From contig CALOAX010000004.1 of assembly GCA_942491485.1 (NCBI GenBank), forward strand, positions 310,001 through 374,000: a DNA stretch of 64,000 bases. Direction: 5' to 3'. Source of the stretch: Desulfoluna sp942491485 (lineage in GTDB: Bacteria; Desulfobacterota; Desulfobacteria; Desulfobacterales; Desulfolunaceae). This document shows, in pieces, positions 28,433 to 38,586 of the stretch. The stretch's first letter is position 1; each line of letters starts with the position of its first letter. Both the position numbers and the translations under genes were made by a program. The notes beneath the pieces are model-generated. The model had not been told where the DNA came from. It did no database searches and saw only the letters and a list, made by a program, of their open reading frames with translations.

Positions 28433-30700
28433 ATGGTGCTTAAACGTCTTGCTTTAATAGTGTGTGCCATTTTTTTTATTGCATGTGCATCAGACATCGA
28501 GAAGCGTGATGCCCATTTTGAAAAGGGCATGTCATATGTCGAGGAAGGAAACCTCAAGGCCGCACTTTTGGAGTATAAAAATTGCGTGCAAATTGATCCG
28601 GCATATTCGGTTGCGTGGTATGAAATTGGCGACATATCAATGAAGCAGGGACGCCCGAGAGAGGCGTTCCGGGCCTATATGAATGTTGTCGAGAAACAAC
28701 CGGATCACAGCGATGCCCACTTCAACCTTGCAAGGCTTTATCTGTTGGCAAAAAAGAGTGAAGAAGCCAAGGAGCACATTGAACAGGCGCTGATGTACCA
28801 ACCTGATAATGTTGAGTACCTTCTGGTGTCCGCAGCTCTTTTGGCTGTGACGGGGGATGAAGATCTGTCCTTGGAAGTGTATGGTCATGTTTCAAGCATA
28901 GAACCTGACGATATCCGTCCTTTTCGTGGCGTTGCTCAGATTCGGATGAAACAAAAAGATTACTCCGGGGCTGTAGAATCATTACGAAAGGGGTTACTTA
29001 TTGAGCCGGCATCCATCCGGATCGGCCTCGACCTTGTTAACGTTTACAACGTTACGCAACAGTATGATAAGGCCGAACGTGAGTTGCGGGCTCTTGTGGA
29101 AAAAAATCGGGATAATGCAGGCTTGATTCTCGTTCTGGGTGACTTTTTTCTTGCGAGGAATAAGTTCTCTAAAGCGGAAAGGGCGTACCTGGGAGCATCG
29201 ATGGCAGATACGACCGCAGTGGCGCCTCTTTTAAAACTGGCGGGCTTGTATGAGACGATGGAAGATATCGATAAAGCCAAAGCTATGTATATTAAATCAT
29301 TGGAGATAAAGCCGGGTGATCAAAGCGTTTATGTTGCTGTTGCTCAGTTCTATTTTAATCATGGAGAGGTAGCAAAGAGCAGGGAGATGATCAACGCTGC
29401 CCTTGAAAAAGACCCGGGGTTTCTTCCGGCGTTAACTCTAAGGGGGGCCCTCGAGGTAAAAGCCCAGTTGTTTGATGCGGCTGCTAAGACATTGACCTTG
29501 GTTGTCTCTGATGATCCCAAAAATATAAGGGCATATTACCTGCGTGGTATCGCGTACATGGCTCTTGGCTCAAATGATTTGGGACGAAAGGATATTTTAA
29601 GGGTTCTGGAGTTGGACCCCTCTCATCTCCAGGCGCGTATTGCGCTTTCTGAGTTTTACTACAGGGCGCATGAATACATATTGGCGAAGGACGAGCTGAG
29701 CAAAATACTCGATGAAAAATCCGATATCTACAAGGCGAATCTCCTGATGGGGCATGTTCATGCCGCTCTAGGAAATTTTGATGCAGCCCTCCAGGTTTAT
29801 AAGGCTTTAAAGCAACAGGAACCAGAGAATGCTGCGGCTTTTTATCATTCCGGGTTGATGTATATGGCAAAGCGTCAGTACGACGTTGCGCAAGAGAATC
29901 TGTCTAAAGCTCGGAAAATCAATCCCAGCTCGATGGATGTTTTCGGTTCCACGGTTCGTTGTTATACGCTTCAAAATGATCCCCTAAAGGCTCTTGCGTT
30001 GTGTGACGAACAGTTTGCATATGTCGATACTCCTGTAGATGTTTCCACTGTGCATGGTGTCATGGGGGGGCTTTATCTCAAAACCGGTGACCTTGATAAA
30101 GCGCAGGCGGCCTACCGGGAATCGATATCGAAGAATCCTAAGACTACCCGACCCTACTATGGCCTTGCTGAAGTCTATCAGCGAAAAGGTGAGACGGATC
30201 GCGTACTTGAGCAGTTTAAATTGGCGGCTGATAAGAACAAAAACGACCCCTTGCCCCATGTGATCATGGGAATCCTGAATGAGTCCAAGGGGGACGTCGA
30301 GACATCCAAGGAGTGTTATCGAAATGCCCTTGCCATCCGTAAAGATATCGTGGCTGCAGCAAATAATCTTGCCTACATTCTGGCAGAGGAGAATCAGGAG
30401 ATCGATGAAGCCTTGGAACTTGCAAGGGTTGCAAAGACCAACGCGTCAGATGACCCAAGTATTATGGATACACTTGGCCTGGTTTATTACAGGAAAGGGC
30501 TTTACGAAAGTGCCATCTCTGAGTTTAAGGACAGCCTTGAAAAACTCCCTGAAAACGCAGTTGTGAACTATCATCTCGGGCTGGCGCTTCATGCCAGTGG
30601 AAACATCGAAAAGGCAAAGCAATCCCTGGTAAAGGCTCTTGAGTTGAGCCCTGATTTCAAGGGAGCAGATGAAGCGCGTGGAATCCTGGCTCAAAATTGA
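28433..30700 (+). CDS. prsT: PEP-CTERM system TPR-repeat lipoprotein PrsT
   Basis: A 755-residue lipoprotein. The signal ends at the lipobox FIAC (Cys18), then about twenty tetratricopeptide repeats fill the protein (for example GNLKAALLEYKNCVQIDPAY, GDLDKAQAAYRESISKNPKT). This is the layout of PrsT (TIGR02917), though somewhat shorter than its usual about 900 aa. It probably assembles or guides EPS/PEP-CTERM components at the periplasmic side. A run of eight G ends one base before the ATG and may act as ribosome site. Confidence 0.88.
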   Translation: MVLKRLALIVCAIFFIACASDIEKRDAHFEKGMSYVEEGNLKAALLEYKNCVQIDPAYSVAWYEIGDISMKQGRPREAFRAYMNVVEKQPDHSDAHFNLARLYLLAKKSEEAKEHIEQALMYQPDNVEYLLVSAALLAVTGDEDLSLEVYGHVSSIEPDDIRPFRGVAQIRMKQKDYSGAVESLRKGLLIEPASIRIGLDLVNVYNVTQQYDKAERELRALVEKNRDNAGLILVLGDFFLARNKFSKAERAYLGASMADTTAVAPLLKLAGLYETMEDIDKAKAMYIKSLEIKPGDQSVYVAVAQFYFNHGEVAKSREMINAALEKDPGFLPALTLRGALEVKAQLFDAAAKTLTLVVSDDPKNIRAYYLRGIAYMALGSNDLGRKDILRVLELDPSHLQARIALSEFYYRAHEYILAKDELSKILDEKSDIYKANLLMGHVHAALGNFDAALQVYKALKQQEPENAAAFYHSGLMYMAKRQYDVAQENLSKARKINPSSMDVFGSTVRCYTLQNDPLKALALCDEQFAYVDTPVDVSTVHGVMGGLYLKTGDLDKAQAAYRESISKNPKTTRPYYGLAEVYQRKGETDRVLEQFKLAADKNKNDPLPHVIMGILNESKGDVETSKECYRNALAIRKDIVAAANNLAYILAEENQEIDEALELARVAKTNASDDPSIMDTLGLVYYRKGLYESAISEFKDSLEKLPENAVVNYHLGLALHASGNIEKAKQSLVKALELSPDFKGADEARGILAQN

Positions 30701-30906
30701 TCCTGAACAAACATGACGGGCAGAGTTCCAGTTGTTTTACAGGAAAAGATCGCTTTCAGGTGTGGTTTTATCCGAAGGTTAAATGGGTAATCGATGCCCT
30801 TTCGGTCCATTGCTTTTCATGAGATATTAGTTGTTCAACACCTCAATATGCGAAATGTCGGGCGATGGAGATGACTGACTTATAAACGTAATAAATGTCC
30901 CTCGAC

Positions 30907-30932
30907 AGCCACGCATTTAAACGACCGTGGCT
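30907..30932. other. Small inverted repeat between prsT and the next gene
   Basis: AGCCACG and CGTGGCT form a seven-base stem with a 12-base loop in the 279-bp gap after prsT. No T-run follows, so it is a weak terminator or a regulatory stem. Confidence 0.25.
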
Positions 30933-30979
30933 CGCTTACCATATGGGGCATATAAACCAACTTATCTGGCTCATTTAGA

Positions 30980-32131
30980 ATGAAATATCTTCCATTCAGG
31001 CAAATTGTCTTTTCGATTCTGCTGCTTGTTCTTCTCTACGTGTGGTGTGTGCCGTTTTGTGAAAAATATTGTGAACGGTATCACCAAAATAAATTGATTG
31101 GTGTGCTCCTCCAAACCGAGCACTCTGTCTTGGACGGAGGCGTGGACGTCAAGCATCTCGTACGCGAAAACATTTCGCGATATGTGGAAGGGCATCCCTC
31201 TTTGACCCTCTTTTCAGGGGTTAATATCAAGGTTCTCACCAACTCCGGAGAGCTGGTTTATCCGGTACCGGAGACCCATGCATTCCCCTTCGCCCCTCAG
31301 CAGCAAGTCGCGTTGGAGAATTATCGCCTTCTTGAATCGGGGTTGTCTGTCGTGGTGACCCTCTATACTCAGCCCAATTCGCCTTTATCTGTTGGGGCTC
31401 TTTGGCTGTTTAGTTCCCTTGCGTTGGGGGGGCTCTATCTCGTCTATCGAAGGCAGGTTGCCCACGTTTCGGAGGAACGGAGGGAACGGGCGTTGACTAT
31501 TGCCTCTTTAACCGATGGGGAAAAGATCGCTGAGGTGGAGCTTGAGGCCTTGAATCAGAGGCAGGAGACCTTGCTGCAAAATCTTGACGAAGCAAGGAAG
31601 GGACTGGTTGAGTCAAATGAGAGTCAAAACGATCTGCTTGGTGAAATTGAATTCCTTGAGGCGATGCTTGAGGAGAATGAGGCACAGCTTTTGGTTCAAA
31701 AAGCAGAAATTGAGATGTTGACAAAAAGGGTGTCCGATCACCTTCCTCTCAAAAAAAAGAAACCAGGAAAACGAAAAAACAGGGAAAACGACTGTGCTTC
31801 CAGAAGGTTAAAGGTTCTTTATAAAGACCTGCGTGTTCACGATCGGGCCTTGAAAGGGTTTCTGGAACTTGAGGAGGGAATGCGCCTGAAGTGTGAAGAG
31901 GTAATCCATCAACTAAATGGAGACCCAGACCGGGTGACAGTGAAACGTAAAGTTTTTGTGGGAAAGGGCATCGATACATTTTTCGAGGTAGAGTTTGCTT
32001 ATAAGGGGCGTATCTATTTTACGCGTCACTCGGGTGGCGTGGTGGAAGTGGTTGCCATCGGTACGAAAAATTCACAGGCTGCTGAACTTGGCTTTTTACA
32101 TCGTATCAGTGGAGAGATGAAACCCGCATGA
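30980..32131 (+). CDS. Unknown inner-membrane coiled-coil protein
   Basis: Not recognised. It has 383 residues, an N-terminal membrane helix (about 8-26), a periplasmic stretch of about 100 residues, a second helix (about 135-155), and a long cytoplasmic heptad-rich coiled coil (about 163-250, with EFLEAMLEENEAQLLVQKAEIEMLTKR). A basic patch (KKKKPGKRKNRE) and a small C-terminal alpha/beta domain follow. The topology resembles a sensor or chain-length-type scaffold, but no kinase, GGDEF or HAMP motif is visible. It lies between prsT and the ExeA-like ATPase, suggesting a part in exosortase/EPS secretion. Confidence 0.75.
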   Translation: MKYLPFRQIVFSILLLVLLYVWCVPFCEKYCERYHQNKLIGVLLQTEHSVLDGGVDVKHLVRENISRYVEGHPSLTLFSGVNIKVLTNSGELVYPVPETHAFPFAPQQQVALENYRLLESGLSVVVTLYTQPNSPLSVGALWLFSSLALGGLYLVYRRQVAHVSEERRERALTIASLTDGEKIAEVELEALNQRQETLLQNLDEARKGLVESNESQNDLLGEIEFLEAMLEENEAQLLVQKAEIEMLTKRVSDHLPLKKKKPGKRKNRENDCASRRLKVLYKDLRVHDRALKGFLELEEGMRLKCEEVIHQLNGDPDRVTVKRKVFVGKGIDTFFEVEFAYKGRIYFTRHSGGVVEVVAIGTKNSQAAELGFLHRISGEMKPA

Positions 32132-32191
32132 AAAACTCCCTGCATTATATCCCGTTTCATGACAATGTACCCTTCTCGTGGGAGGCCTGAA

Positions 32192-33229
32192 ATGTACCTG
32201 AAGCATTACGGGTTGAGTGTCAAGCCCTTCGAAATAAATTCAAACCCAGACTTTCTATGGTTTGGGGAAAAGCACAAAGAAGCCTATGCACTCTTGCGTT
32301 ACGGCGTGCTCGAAAACAAGGGTCTTCTAATGCTTACAGGGGATGTCGGTGTGGGAAAGACGACCCTGATAACAGCCTTGGTTGGGGAACTGTCCGAATC
32401 GGTAATCCATATGACCATTTCTGATCCCGGAGTGGAGATGATGGATTTTTACAGGTATTTGGCCCAAGGATTCGGTCTCAATGCCATGTTTTTAAACAAA
32501 ATTGAGTTTTTGAGGATTTTTCGGGCATTTTTGTGTGAGAGTTATGACAAGGGAAAGAGCGTTCTTCTTATAATTGATGAAGCCCAGAGGATGGGCCAGG
32601 AACTCCTTGAAGATGTCAGACTTCTCTCTAATATCGAGAAAGATGGCAGCAAGTTGATAAATGTTTTTTTTGTGGGGCAGCCTGAGTTTCTCGATGCATT
32701 GGCACATACCAGCAGCCGGGCTTTACGGCAGCGGATAACTGCCAGTTATACCCTTGAGCCCTTGGAATTGAAGGAAACCTATAGATACATAGCAGTCCGA
32801 TTAACAAAAGCCGGGGCCCAAGCCAATTTTTTTACCAAATCAGCCATTGAGGAAATACACTTGTATTCAGCCGGCTCACCCAGGATGATCAATGCGTTGT
32901 GTGATATGGCTATGGTTGTCGGCTTCGCAAAAGGTGTGACAAGGCTAGAGAAACAAACTATCAGGGATGGCGCACGAAAACTGCCGGGTATTGCGATTCC
33001 GGTAAAAAAATCATCCGAAAGTATGGCCCCGGTGAAGCAGGTTATTTCGCAAGAGAATATGGGGGCCTGTACCGATCAGGGGGAATCTGTAAACATACCG
33101 GGAAAAAGGTTTTCCGGTTCCTTTTTTTTGATGGCCGGTATAGCCATATTCCTTCTTTTTGCGGTAGGGCTAGTTTGGATTCAATTGGGAGGTATTGGTG
33201 CTATTTCCTCTTACTTAAATGCCAGGTGA
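32192..33229 (+). CDS. ExeA/GspA-like AAA ATPase of the exosortase locus
   Basis: A 345-residue ATPase with the PEP-CTERM-associated ATPase layout (TIGR03015 type). It has the N-terminal MYLKHYGLSVKPFEINSNPDFLWFG, Walker A GDVGVGKTTL, Walker B LLIIDEAQRM, sensor-like FFVGQPE and the arginine-finger region SSRALRQRI. A single membrane segment lies near the C terminus (about 306-328). The start at Met12 of the open frame (32192) is preferred because GGGAGG lies just upstream. It probably energises or organises EPS export. Confidence 0.88.
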   Translation: MYLKHYGLSVKPFEINSNPDFLWFGEKHKEAYALLRYGVLENKGLLMLTGDVGVGKTTLITALVGELSESVIHMTISDPGVEMMDFYRYLAQGFGLNAMFLNKIEFLRIFRAFLCESYDKGKSVLLIIDEAQRMGQELLEDVRLLSNIEKDGSKLINVFFVGQPEFLDALAHTSSRALRQRITASYTLEPLELKETYRYIAVRLTKAGAQANFFTKSAIEEIHLYSAGSPRMINALCDMAMVVGFAKGVTRLEKQTIRDGARKLPGIAIPVKKSSESMAPVKQVISQENMGACTDQGESVNIPGKRFSGSFFLMAGIAIFLLFAVGLVWIQLGGIGAISSYLNAR

Positions 33230-33347
33230 TCCGGGGTAGCTTTAGCAGTAGAGTGTAGGACCCGGTGCCCTCCTTAGGGTATCCGGCTTATGGATAGCGG
33301 TGTGAAGGACCTTCGGCCTGTGCTCTGATTCAGGTTGTGGTCTTTTC

Positions 33348-36300
33348 TTATCTGCTTGTGTTGATGAAGCAGCCTGATGAGGAACCACCTCCCCCTTGGG
33401 GAGCGTCTGGGGATGTCGATGGTGCTGATGGATCATTATCCGTTGTTGGTGGGGGGCTTGCGGAGTCGGGCATATAGGGCCCCAGGCCTATGGCAATAAG
33501 GCTGTCGCCGTTGGACTTCAAGGCTGCCGGCCTGCTCTCTCCGTTGGATTTGTTGTAAGGTTCCAGGTCAACTTGTCCCCATTGAGCCACTGCTTGATCT
33601 GTTTCAATGGCGGGGAAACGTCCCTTGGGCAGTTGTTCATCCCCTGAAACAGGGCCGAGGCCCAGGATGATATCTGCTGTTCCGTTCCCACTGATATCGG
33701 AGCATGTCGGGCGTGTTTCTCCATTTTGTAGGTTGTATTCATCCCAGTCGACCGTCAACCAGTTGCGGTGGACTACTTCATTGTTTTCATAATGCATGAC
33801 CTCTGCTTTTCCCTCCCCACCGGATCCCAGCCCCAGAACCATTTCATCTTTGCCGTCGCCATCGATGTCTCCGCAGTAAGGCCACGTCTCACCGTTTGAT
33901 GTATTGTAGTCCGTCCATTCGACCTGTCCCCAGCACATGAGTGTAAAGGGAGTTGTCAGGTCATCCGCACAGGCGTTGTTCAATATGGCAAATCGGCCGT
34001 TCGACGAGATGCCTTGTTCTGTATTCGATCCCAGGCCCACCACGATTTCCATGCAGTTGTCGCCGTCGATATCACCACAGGAAGGGCGACCCTCTCCATT
34101 GGCTTCGTTGTATGTATCCCATGGTACGGATGTCCATTGCTGGTGAGAGACATGCCCAAGGCTGTATGAGAAGATAGCTATTTTCCCCTGGCCTCCTTTA
34201 CCGAGCCCCACCACAATTTCATCCACACCGTCGCCGTCAAGATCGCCGCAGGCGGGCCATGTTTCTCCGTTGAAATCGTTATACTCCGCCCAGGGGACCT
34301 GCCCCCAGGCAAGATGTTTGTAGTCGTTGGAGATTATTTGAAAAAAACCGCCCGGAATGGCGGAGTCAATTTCCACCGGACCAAGTCCTACCACCAGTTC
34401 ATCTATTCCATCTCCATCCAGGTCGCCTGAGGTAACGCGAGCCTCGTTGCGGGTGGCTCGGTATGAGTCCCATCCGATGCTGAGCCAGTCCAGGTGTTGC
34501 ATTTGATTGTTCAGGATTTCTATGGATACGTTGGACGTGTCGGCTGTGGGGGCAGTTGCTGTGAATGTGTTTCGGATGGTGCAGGAGGCATTGTCAGACA
34601 GTCCCTCATTGTCCTTAACAGTAAGCGTGAAAGCAAGATCAATTCCCCCGGGCAGGGATTTCGGGGCAACAAAGCGGGTAACCGGTTCCCTTTGGGTTGT
34701 CAGGGTCACTGTGGGGCCCTTTGTTTGTGTCCAGGACCATGAGGTAATATCACCATCAGGATCTTGAGATGCCCTGCCGTCAAGGGTTACGGTTTGGCCC
34801 TCCTGAACGGTTTGGTCAACACCGGCGTGGGCCGCGGGAGCCTGGTTTATATAAAGAATTTGTATGGAACAGGTATCAGTGGAGGTGAGCCCCTCACTGT
34901 CCGTGACGGTGACACGAAAAAGGAGTGTGGTTCCCGGGCTTCCCGTATTGGGGGCTGTAAACGAGGCGTTGGCTGTATTTGCGCCGGACAGGGATACAGA
35001 GGGACCACTGATTTGTTCCCACAGGTAGCCGGTCAGGTTGTTGTCCGGGTCATCGCTTGCCTCTGCAGACAGGGTGACCGATGCTCCTTCGATGACACTT
35101 TGGTCAGGGCCTGCCGAGGCAACTGGGGGCTGATTGACGAAGCTGATAGCTATGGTGACCTCATCAGTGTCTGAGAGGCCACCGTTGTCTATGACCGTCA
35201 GCCGGAACGTGAGATTTGTTCCGGATGGGCTGGCAGCCGGGGCGTTAAAAGTGGGGCTGACAGCTGTTGCGTCTGAAAGGGTCACTGGCGGTCCATCGGT
35301 CTGGGTCCACCTGTAGGTCGCAATCCCGTCATCAGGGTCGTCCGAGTTGGCTGCGGTAAGAACAATGGTATTGCCTCCATATGCGCTTTGATCCGGGCCT
35401 GCGTCGGCCACCGGAGGCTGGTTGGCAAAGGTAACGTTGATGATGACCTCATCCGTATCGGACAAGCCGCCATCGTCGGTTACCAGTAATTTGAAGGTGA
35501 GGGTATCGCCAGACGGCCCTACATCGGGGGCGGTGACGCTGGTAACTTCTGTGATGGCACTGGTAAGGGGGGCTGTCGGCCCATCTGTTTGCTCCCAGAG
35601 ATAAGATGCAATGGGGTCATTGTCCGGATCCGTTGAGTTCTCCGCGGAGAGAGTAACAGAGGCACCCTCGATGACGGTTTGGTCTGTTCCTGCCCGGGCT
35701 ACCGGGGGCTGATTGTCAAAGGTGATATTGACAAGGGTCGTGGTTGAGTGTGTGGCGCCGTCATTGTCTGTGACTGTCAGGCGGAACGTGAGCGATGCTC
35801 CTCCTGCAGTGACATCCGGAGCTATGAAGCTTGCCGTTTCGGTTGTTTCCCCTGATAGCGAGACCACAGGTCCTTCGGAACCGGTCTCCTGTTCCCATAC
35901 CCAAAAGACAATGGTTCCATCCGCATCGCTTGAGTTTGCAGCGGATAAATGGACGGTGGCTTGCTCTTTAACGGTCTGGTTGGGACCGGCATCTGCGATG
36001 GGTGGCTGGTTGACACGGGTGAGGGTTACCTGAACCGTGTCCTGTGCCGCTGCCCCGATATTATCCGTTACGGTGAGTTCGAATTCGAGGGTCGTGTCGG
36101 TATCAATATCAGGTGAAACAAAGAAGGGTGTTGCCGTATACGGATTTTGAAGGGTGGTCGTGAGACTGGATAGACTGCCGGTGCGTCTCCAGTTGTATTG
36201 GGTGATCGTTCCGTCTGGGTCTTCGGAGGTACTGCCATTGAGGGTGATGGTTGTGGGGCTTCCATTGGTTGTTTCAGGCCGTGTCTGGTTCGGTCCGGCA

Positions 36301-37604
36301 TTGGCTGTGGGTGGGATGTTGACGTTGCTGATGGTTATCTGCACCTGATCGGTTGCTTTGGCGCCGTCATTGTCGGTGACGGTGAGTTTGAATTCGAAGG
36401 TGGTGTCCGATGTAACGCTGGGGGCTTCAAATGATGGTTGAGCAGCGGATGTGCTTGAGAGACTGACGGGGATGCCGGTGTGCGAATCTATACGTGTCCA
36501 CTGGTAGGAACTGATGGTACCATCCGGGTCGGTGGAACCCGCACCATTCAGTGAGACGGCCGTCGGAAAGCCGCCTGTGGTTTCGGGCTGTGTCTGATCA
36601 GGCCCTGCGTTTGCCGAGGGTGGCTGGTTGACGTTGGTTATGGTGATTTTGACTATATCTGTTGCGGTGGCTCCGTCATTGTCGGTGACTGTGAGCCTGA
36701 ACTCAAGGGGGGTGTCCGATGTAACGCCGGGGGCGCTAAATGATGGCTGTGCAGATGTGGCATTTGAGAGATTGGTGGGAATGCTGCTGTAAGAATCAAC
36801 CCGTGTCCATTGGTAAGAGTTGATGGTGCCGTCAGTGTCTGTGGAGCCCGAACCGTCCAGTGTTATGGTGGTGAAATCTCCGCTCGTGGTTTCAGGTTGA
36901 GTCTGGTCAGGCCCTGCGTATGCTGTGGGGAGCTTGTTGACGTTGGTGATGGTTATTTGCACCTGATCGGTTGCCGTAGTTCCGTTGTTGTCAGTGACGG
37001 TGAGCTTAAATATGAGCGGGGTGTCAGAGGAGACAGCGGGGGCATTAAAGGATGGCTGAGCTGCTGTGGAACTTGAAAGAATGGTTGTGATACTGGTGTA
37101 AGAGTCCACCCGTGTCCAATGGTAGGCGTTGATGGTTCCATCTGCATCGGTGGATCCGGAACCGTCGAGTGAGATGGAAGTAGGGGTTTCATTGGTGGTT
37201 TCCGTTACGGATTGATCTGCTCCCGCATTGGCGGTGGGGGCGGTGTTTTCATCTCCGGACCCACCGGATCCAGTTGGTATCGGTACTTCATTTGAATAGT
37301 TTGTTGATTGGCCTGAAGCATTAAAGGCCTTAACAGCAAAGTGATAGGTCGTGTTCTCAGTGAGGTTTGTTACGGGATGGGTCATGCGGTCATTCAGGGG
37401 GGATGGCTGTGGAATGTCAGAACTGTTTTGCGTATAGGTGCCCGGCGTTGTCCCCCAGTAAATGACGTAGTGGTGGGCCCCACTGCAGGGGGTCCATTCA
37501 AGGGTGATTTCCGCACCATGGACGGCAAATGGGATACCCCATAAAAAAAACAAGGCATATAATATTAGTGAGATGTGAGCTTCTCTTCGAGGGGTGGGGC
37601 GCAT
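33348..37604 (-). CDS. Very large surface protein: FnIII, nine PKD-type domains, FG-GAP repeats
   Basis: About 1418 residues from Met at 37604, which gives a proper signal peptide (ISLILYALFFLWGIPFAVHG-AE). A frame start at 37733, ten bases after the Wzz-like stop, is the alternative. Domains in order: one fibronectin type III unit; nine tandem PKD/REJ-like domains of about 95-100 aa, each opening like PPxAxAGPDQT and ending in LTVTDNxG; then about six FG-GAP/VCBS blades with D-x-DGDG loops (CGDLDGDGVDEIVVGLG). The tail is Pro/Ser/Gly-rich and ends GCFINTSR. It is probably a secreted adhesin or matrix protein carried by the neighbouring EPS machinery. Confidence 0.85.
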   Translation of the reverse strand: MRPTPRREAHISLILYALFFLWGIPFAVHGAEITLEWTPCSGAHHYVIYWGTTPGTYTQNSSDIPQPSPLNDRMTHPVTNLTENTTYHFAVKAFNASGQSTNYSNEVPIPTGSGGSGDENTAPTANAGADQSVTETTNETPTSISLDGSGSTDADGTINAYHWTRVDSYTSITTILSSSTAAQPSFNAPAVSSDTPLIFKLTVTDNNGTTATDQVQITITNVNKLPTAYAGPDQTQPETTSGDFTTITLDGSGSTDTDGTINSYQWTRVDSYSSIPTNLSNATSAQPSFSAPGVTSDTPLEFRLTVTDNDGATATDIVKITITNVNQPPSANAGPDQTQPETTGGFPTAVSLNGAGSTDPDGTISSYQWTRIDSHTGIPVSLSSTSAAQPSFEAPSVTSDTTFEFKLTVTDNDGAKATDQVQITISNVNIPPTANAGPNQTRPETTNGSPTTITLNGSTSEDPDGTITQYNWRRTGSLSSLTTTLQNPYTATPFFVSPDIDTDTTLEFELTVTDNIGAAAQDTVQVTLTRVNQPPIADAGPNQTVKEQATVHLSAANSSDADGTIVFWVWEQETGSEGPVVSLSGETTETASFIAPDVTAGGASLTFRLTVTDNDGATHSTTTLVNITFDNQPPVARAGTDQTVIEGASVTLSAENSTDPDNDPIASYLWEQTDGPTAPLTSAITEVTSVTAPDVGPSGDTLTFKLLVTDDGGLSDTDEVIINVTFANQPPVADAGPDQSAYGGNTIVLTAANSDDPDDGIATYRWTQTDGPPVTLSDATAVSPTFNAPAASPSGTNLTFRLTVIDNGGLSDTDEVTIAISFVNQPPVASAGPDQSVIEGASVTLSAEASDDPDNNLTGYLWEQISGPSVSLSGANTANASFTAPNTGSPGTTLLFRVTVTDSEGLTSTDTCSIQILYINQAPAAHAGVDQTVQEGQTVTLDGRASQDPDGDITSWSWTQTKGPTVTLTTQREPVTRFVAPKSLPGGIDLAFTLTVKDNEGLSDNASCTIRNTFTATAPTADTSNVSIEILNNQMQHLDWLSIGWDSYRATRNEARVTSGDLDGDGIDELVVGLGPVEIDSAIPGGFFQIISNDYKHLAWGQVPWAEYNDFNGETWPACGDLDGDGVDEIVVGLGKGGQGKIAIFSYSLGHVSHQQWTSVPWDTYNEANGEGRPSCGDIDGDNCMEIVVGLGSNTEQGISSNGRFAILNNACADDLTTPFTLMCWGQVEWTDYNTSNGETWPYCGDIDGDGKDEMVLGLGSGGEGKAEVMHYENNEVVHRNWLTVDWDEYNLQNGETRPTCSDISGNGTADIILGLGPVSGDEQLPKGRFPAIETDQAVAQWGQVDLEPYNKSNGESRPAALKSNGDSLIAIGLGPYMPDSASPPPTTDNDPSAPSTSPDAPQGGGGSSSGCFINTSR

Positions 37605-37743
37605 TTGGTGTTGTTTTTTTTTCAAGGCGTTTGTTCCCTGGAGAAGAGGTAGATACGGTGCTGCTATAATGGAGATCAAGCGGGTATTCCAGGCGCTTTG
37701 TATAAGGACTCTTCGAAGGGTTCTTAGCGTCATTTAGATCTGC

Positions 37744-38505
37744 TCACATATCGTTGTGCCGCGGTGTGTCCTCAGCAACGGGGATCGCATTCAAATTGGG
37801 GAGGCAGCCCAGGATAGGTAGCAGGGTATGCTCTGCAATTTGTTTTTCGGATTTGTAGGAGGTGTCCGTGAGTTCTCGGAAAATCTGAATAAAAAGGAGA
37901 AATGTGACTCCTGCGATAAGCCAGAAAAAGGTAGGCCGGGTCCTGTCTCGACTCCAGGGTATGCGTGCTGGCTGAGTGGTGGGGTCCATTTGTGGCTCAT
38001 TCATCAGGGGCATTGTGAAGTGAGAGCCCTGCCTCTTGTAGCCTTCTTGAATTCTTTGGTACAGCGCTGTGCTGTAGTAAAATACCAGATGGTTTCCCAG
38101 GGCTTTGCTGGTGCCGGTGTAGATGGTTTGCACACTGTTCTTGTCTTCTTTGATCGACAGGTTATTCAGCGCTTCTTCGTACATAACGTTGATTTCACCT
38201 GGAGGGATGTTAAAGCCATACCCTCGGGGGTACCCCATGATCCGTTGGGGGTTGAAGTTGGCTTTGACGAATGATTCCCAATTGGACGAGTCTGATGTGA
38301 GGGTGGAGAGGGGAACCACACCGGTGGGTGCACCGGTTTGGGCCAGATGGGCGCCTGCAGGGATCGTGATGGTGGATGAAATGGTGTGAAGACTGGGGGT
38401 TAGAGCCATGATGCCTGCATAAGCAAGGGGGGGGAGAAATATCAGCCAGAAAAAGGTCCAGTTCGAGGTCAGGCGGTAAAGCAGTCTCTTTAGGAAAAAA
38501 GTCAT
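37744..38505 (-). CDS. Wzz-like polysaccharide chain-length/co-polymerase protein
   Basis: 253 residues with the two-helix Wzz topology: membrane segments at about 17-35 and about 190-212 with a periplasmic domain between. The start at 38505 has GAGG six bases upstream. It is far shorter than typical Wzz/GumC proteins (about 350-500 aa), and the long coiled coil is missing. It follows the CpsD-like gene in the same - strand operon, the usual Wzz/kinase pairing. It probably sets polymer length. Confidence 0.72.
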   Translation of the reverse strand: MTFFLKRLLYRLTSNWTFFWLIFLPPLAYAGIMALTPSLHTISSTITIPAGAHLAQTGAPTGVVPLSTLTSDSSNWESFVKANFNPQRIMGYPRGYGFNIPPGEINVMYEEALNNLSIKEDKNSVQTIYTGTSKALGNHLVFYYSTALYQRIQEGYKRQGSHFTMPLMNEPQMDPTTQPARIPWSRDRTRPTFFWLIAGVTFLLFIQIFRELTDTSYKSEKQIAEHTLLPILGCLPNLNAIPVAEDTPRHNDM

Positions 38506-38586
38506 GGTCAACCTCACGATGGCACGGTTAGGAGTTTTGTATGTATGATGCCTTTTAGTCTTCGGCTGGGTATGTCGGGCATTAAT

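Noticed and set aside
36068..37192. Overlapping frames on both strands of the PKD gene
   Set aside because: They repeat with the same period as the PKD domains and are mirror translations of repetitive coding DNA.
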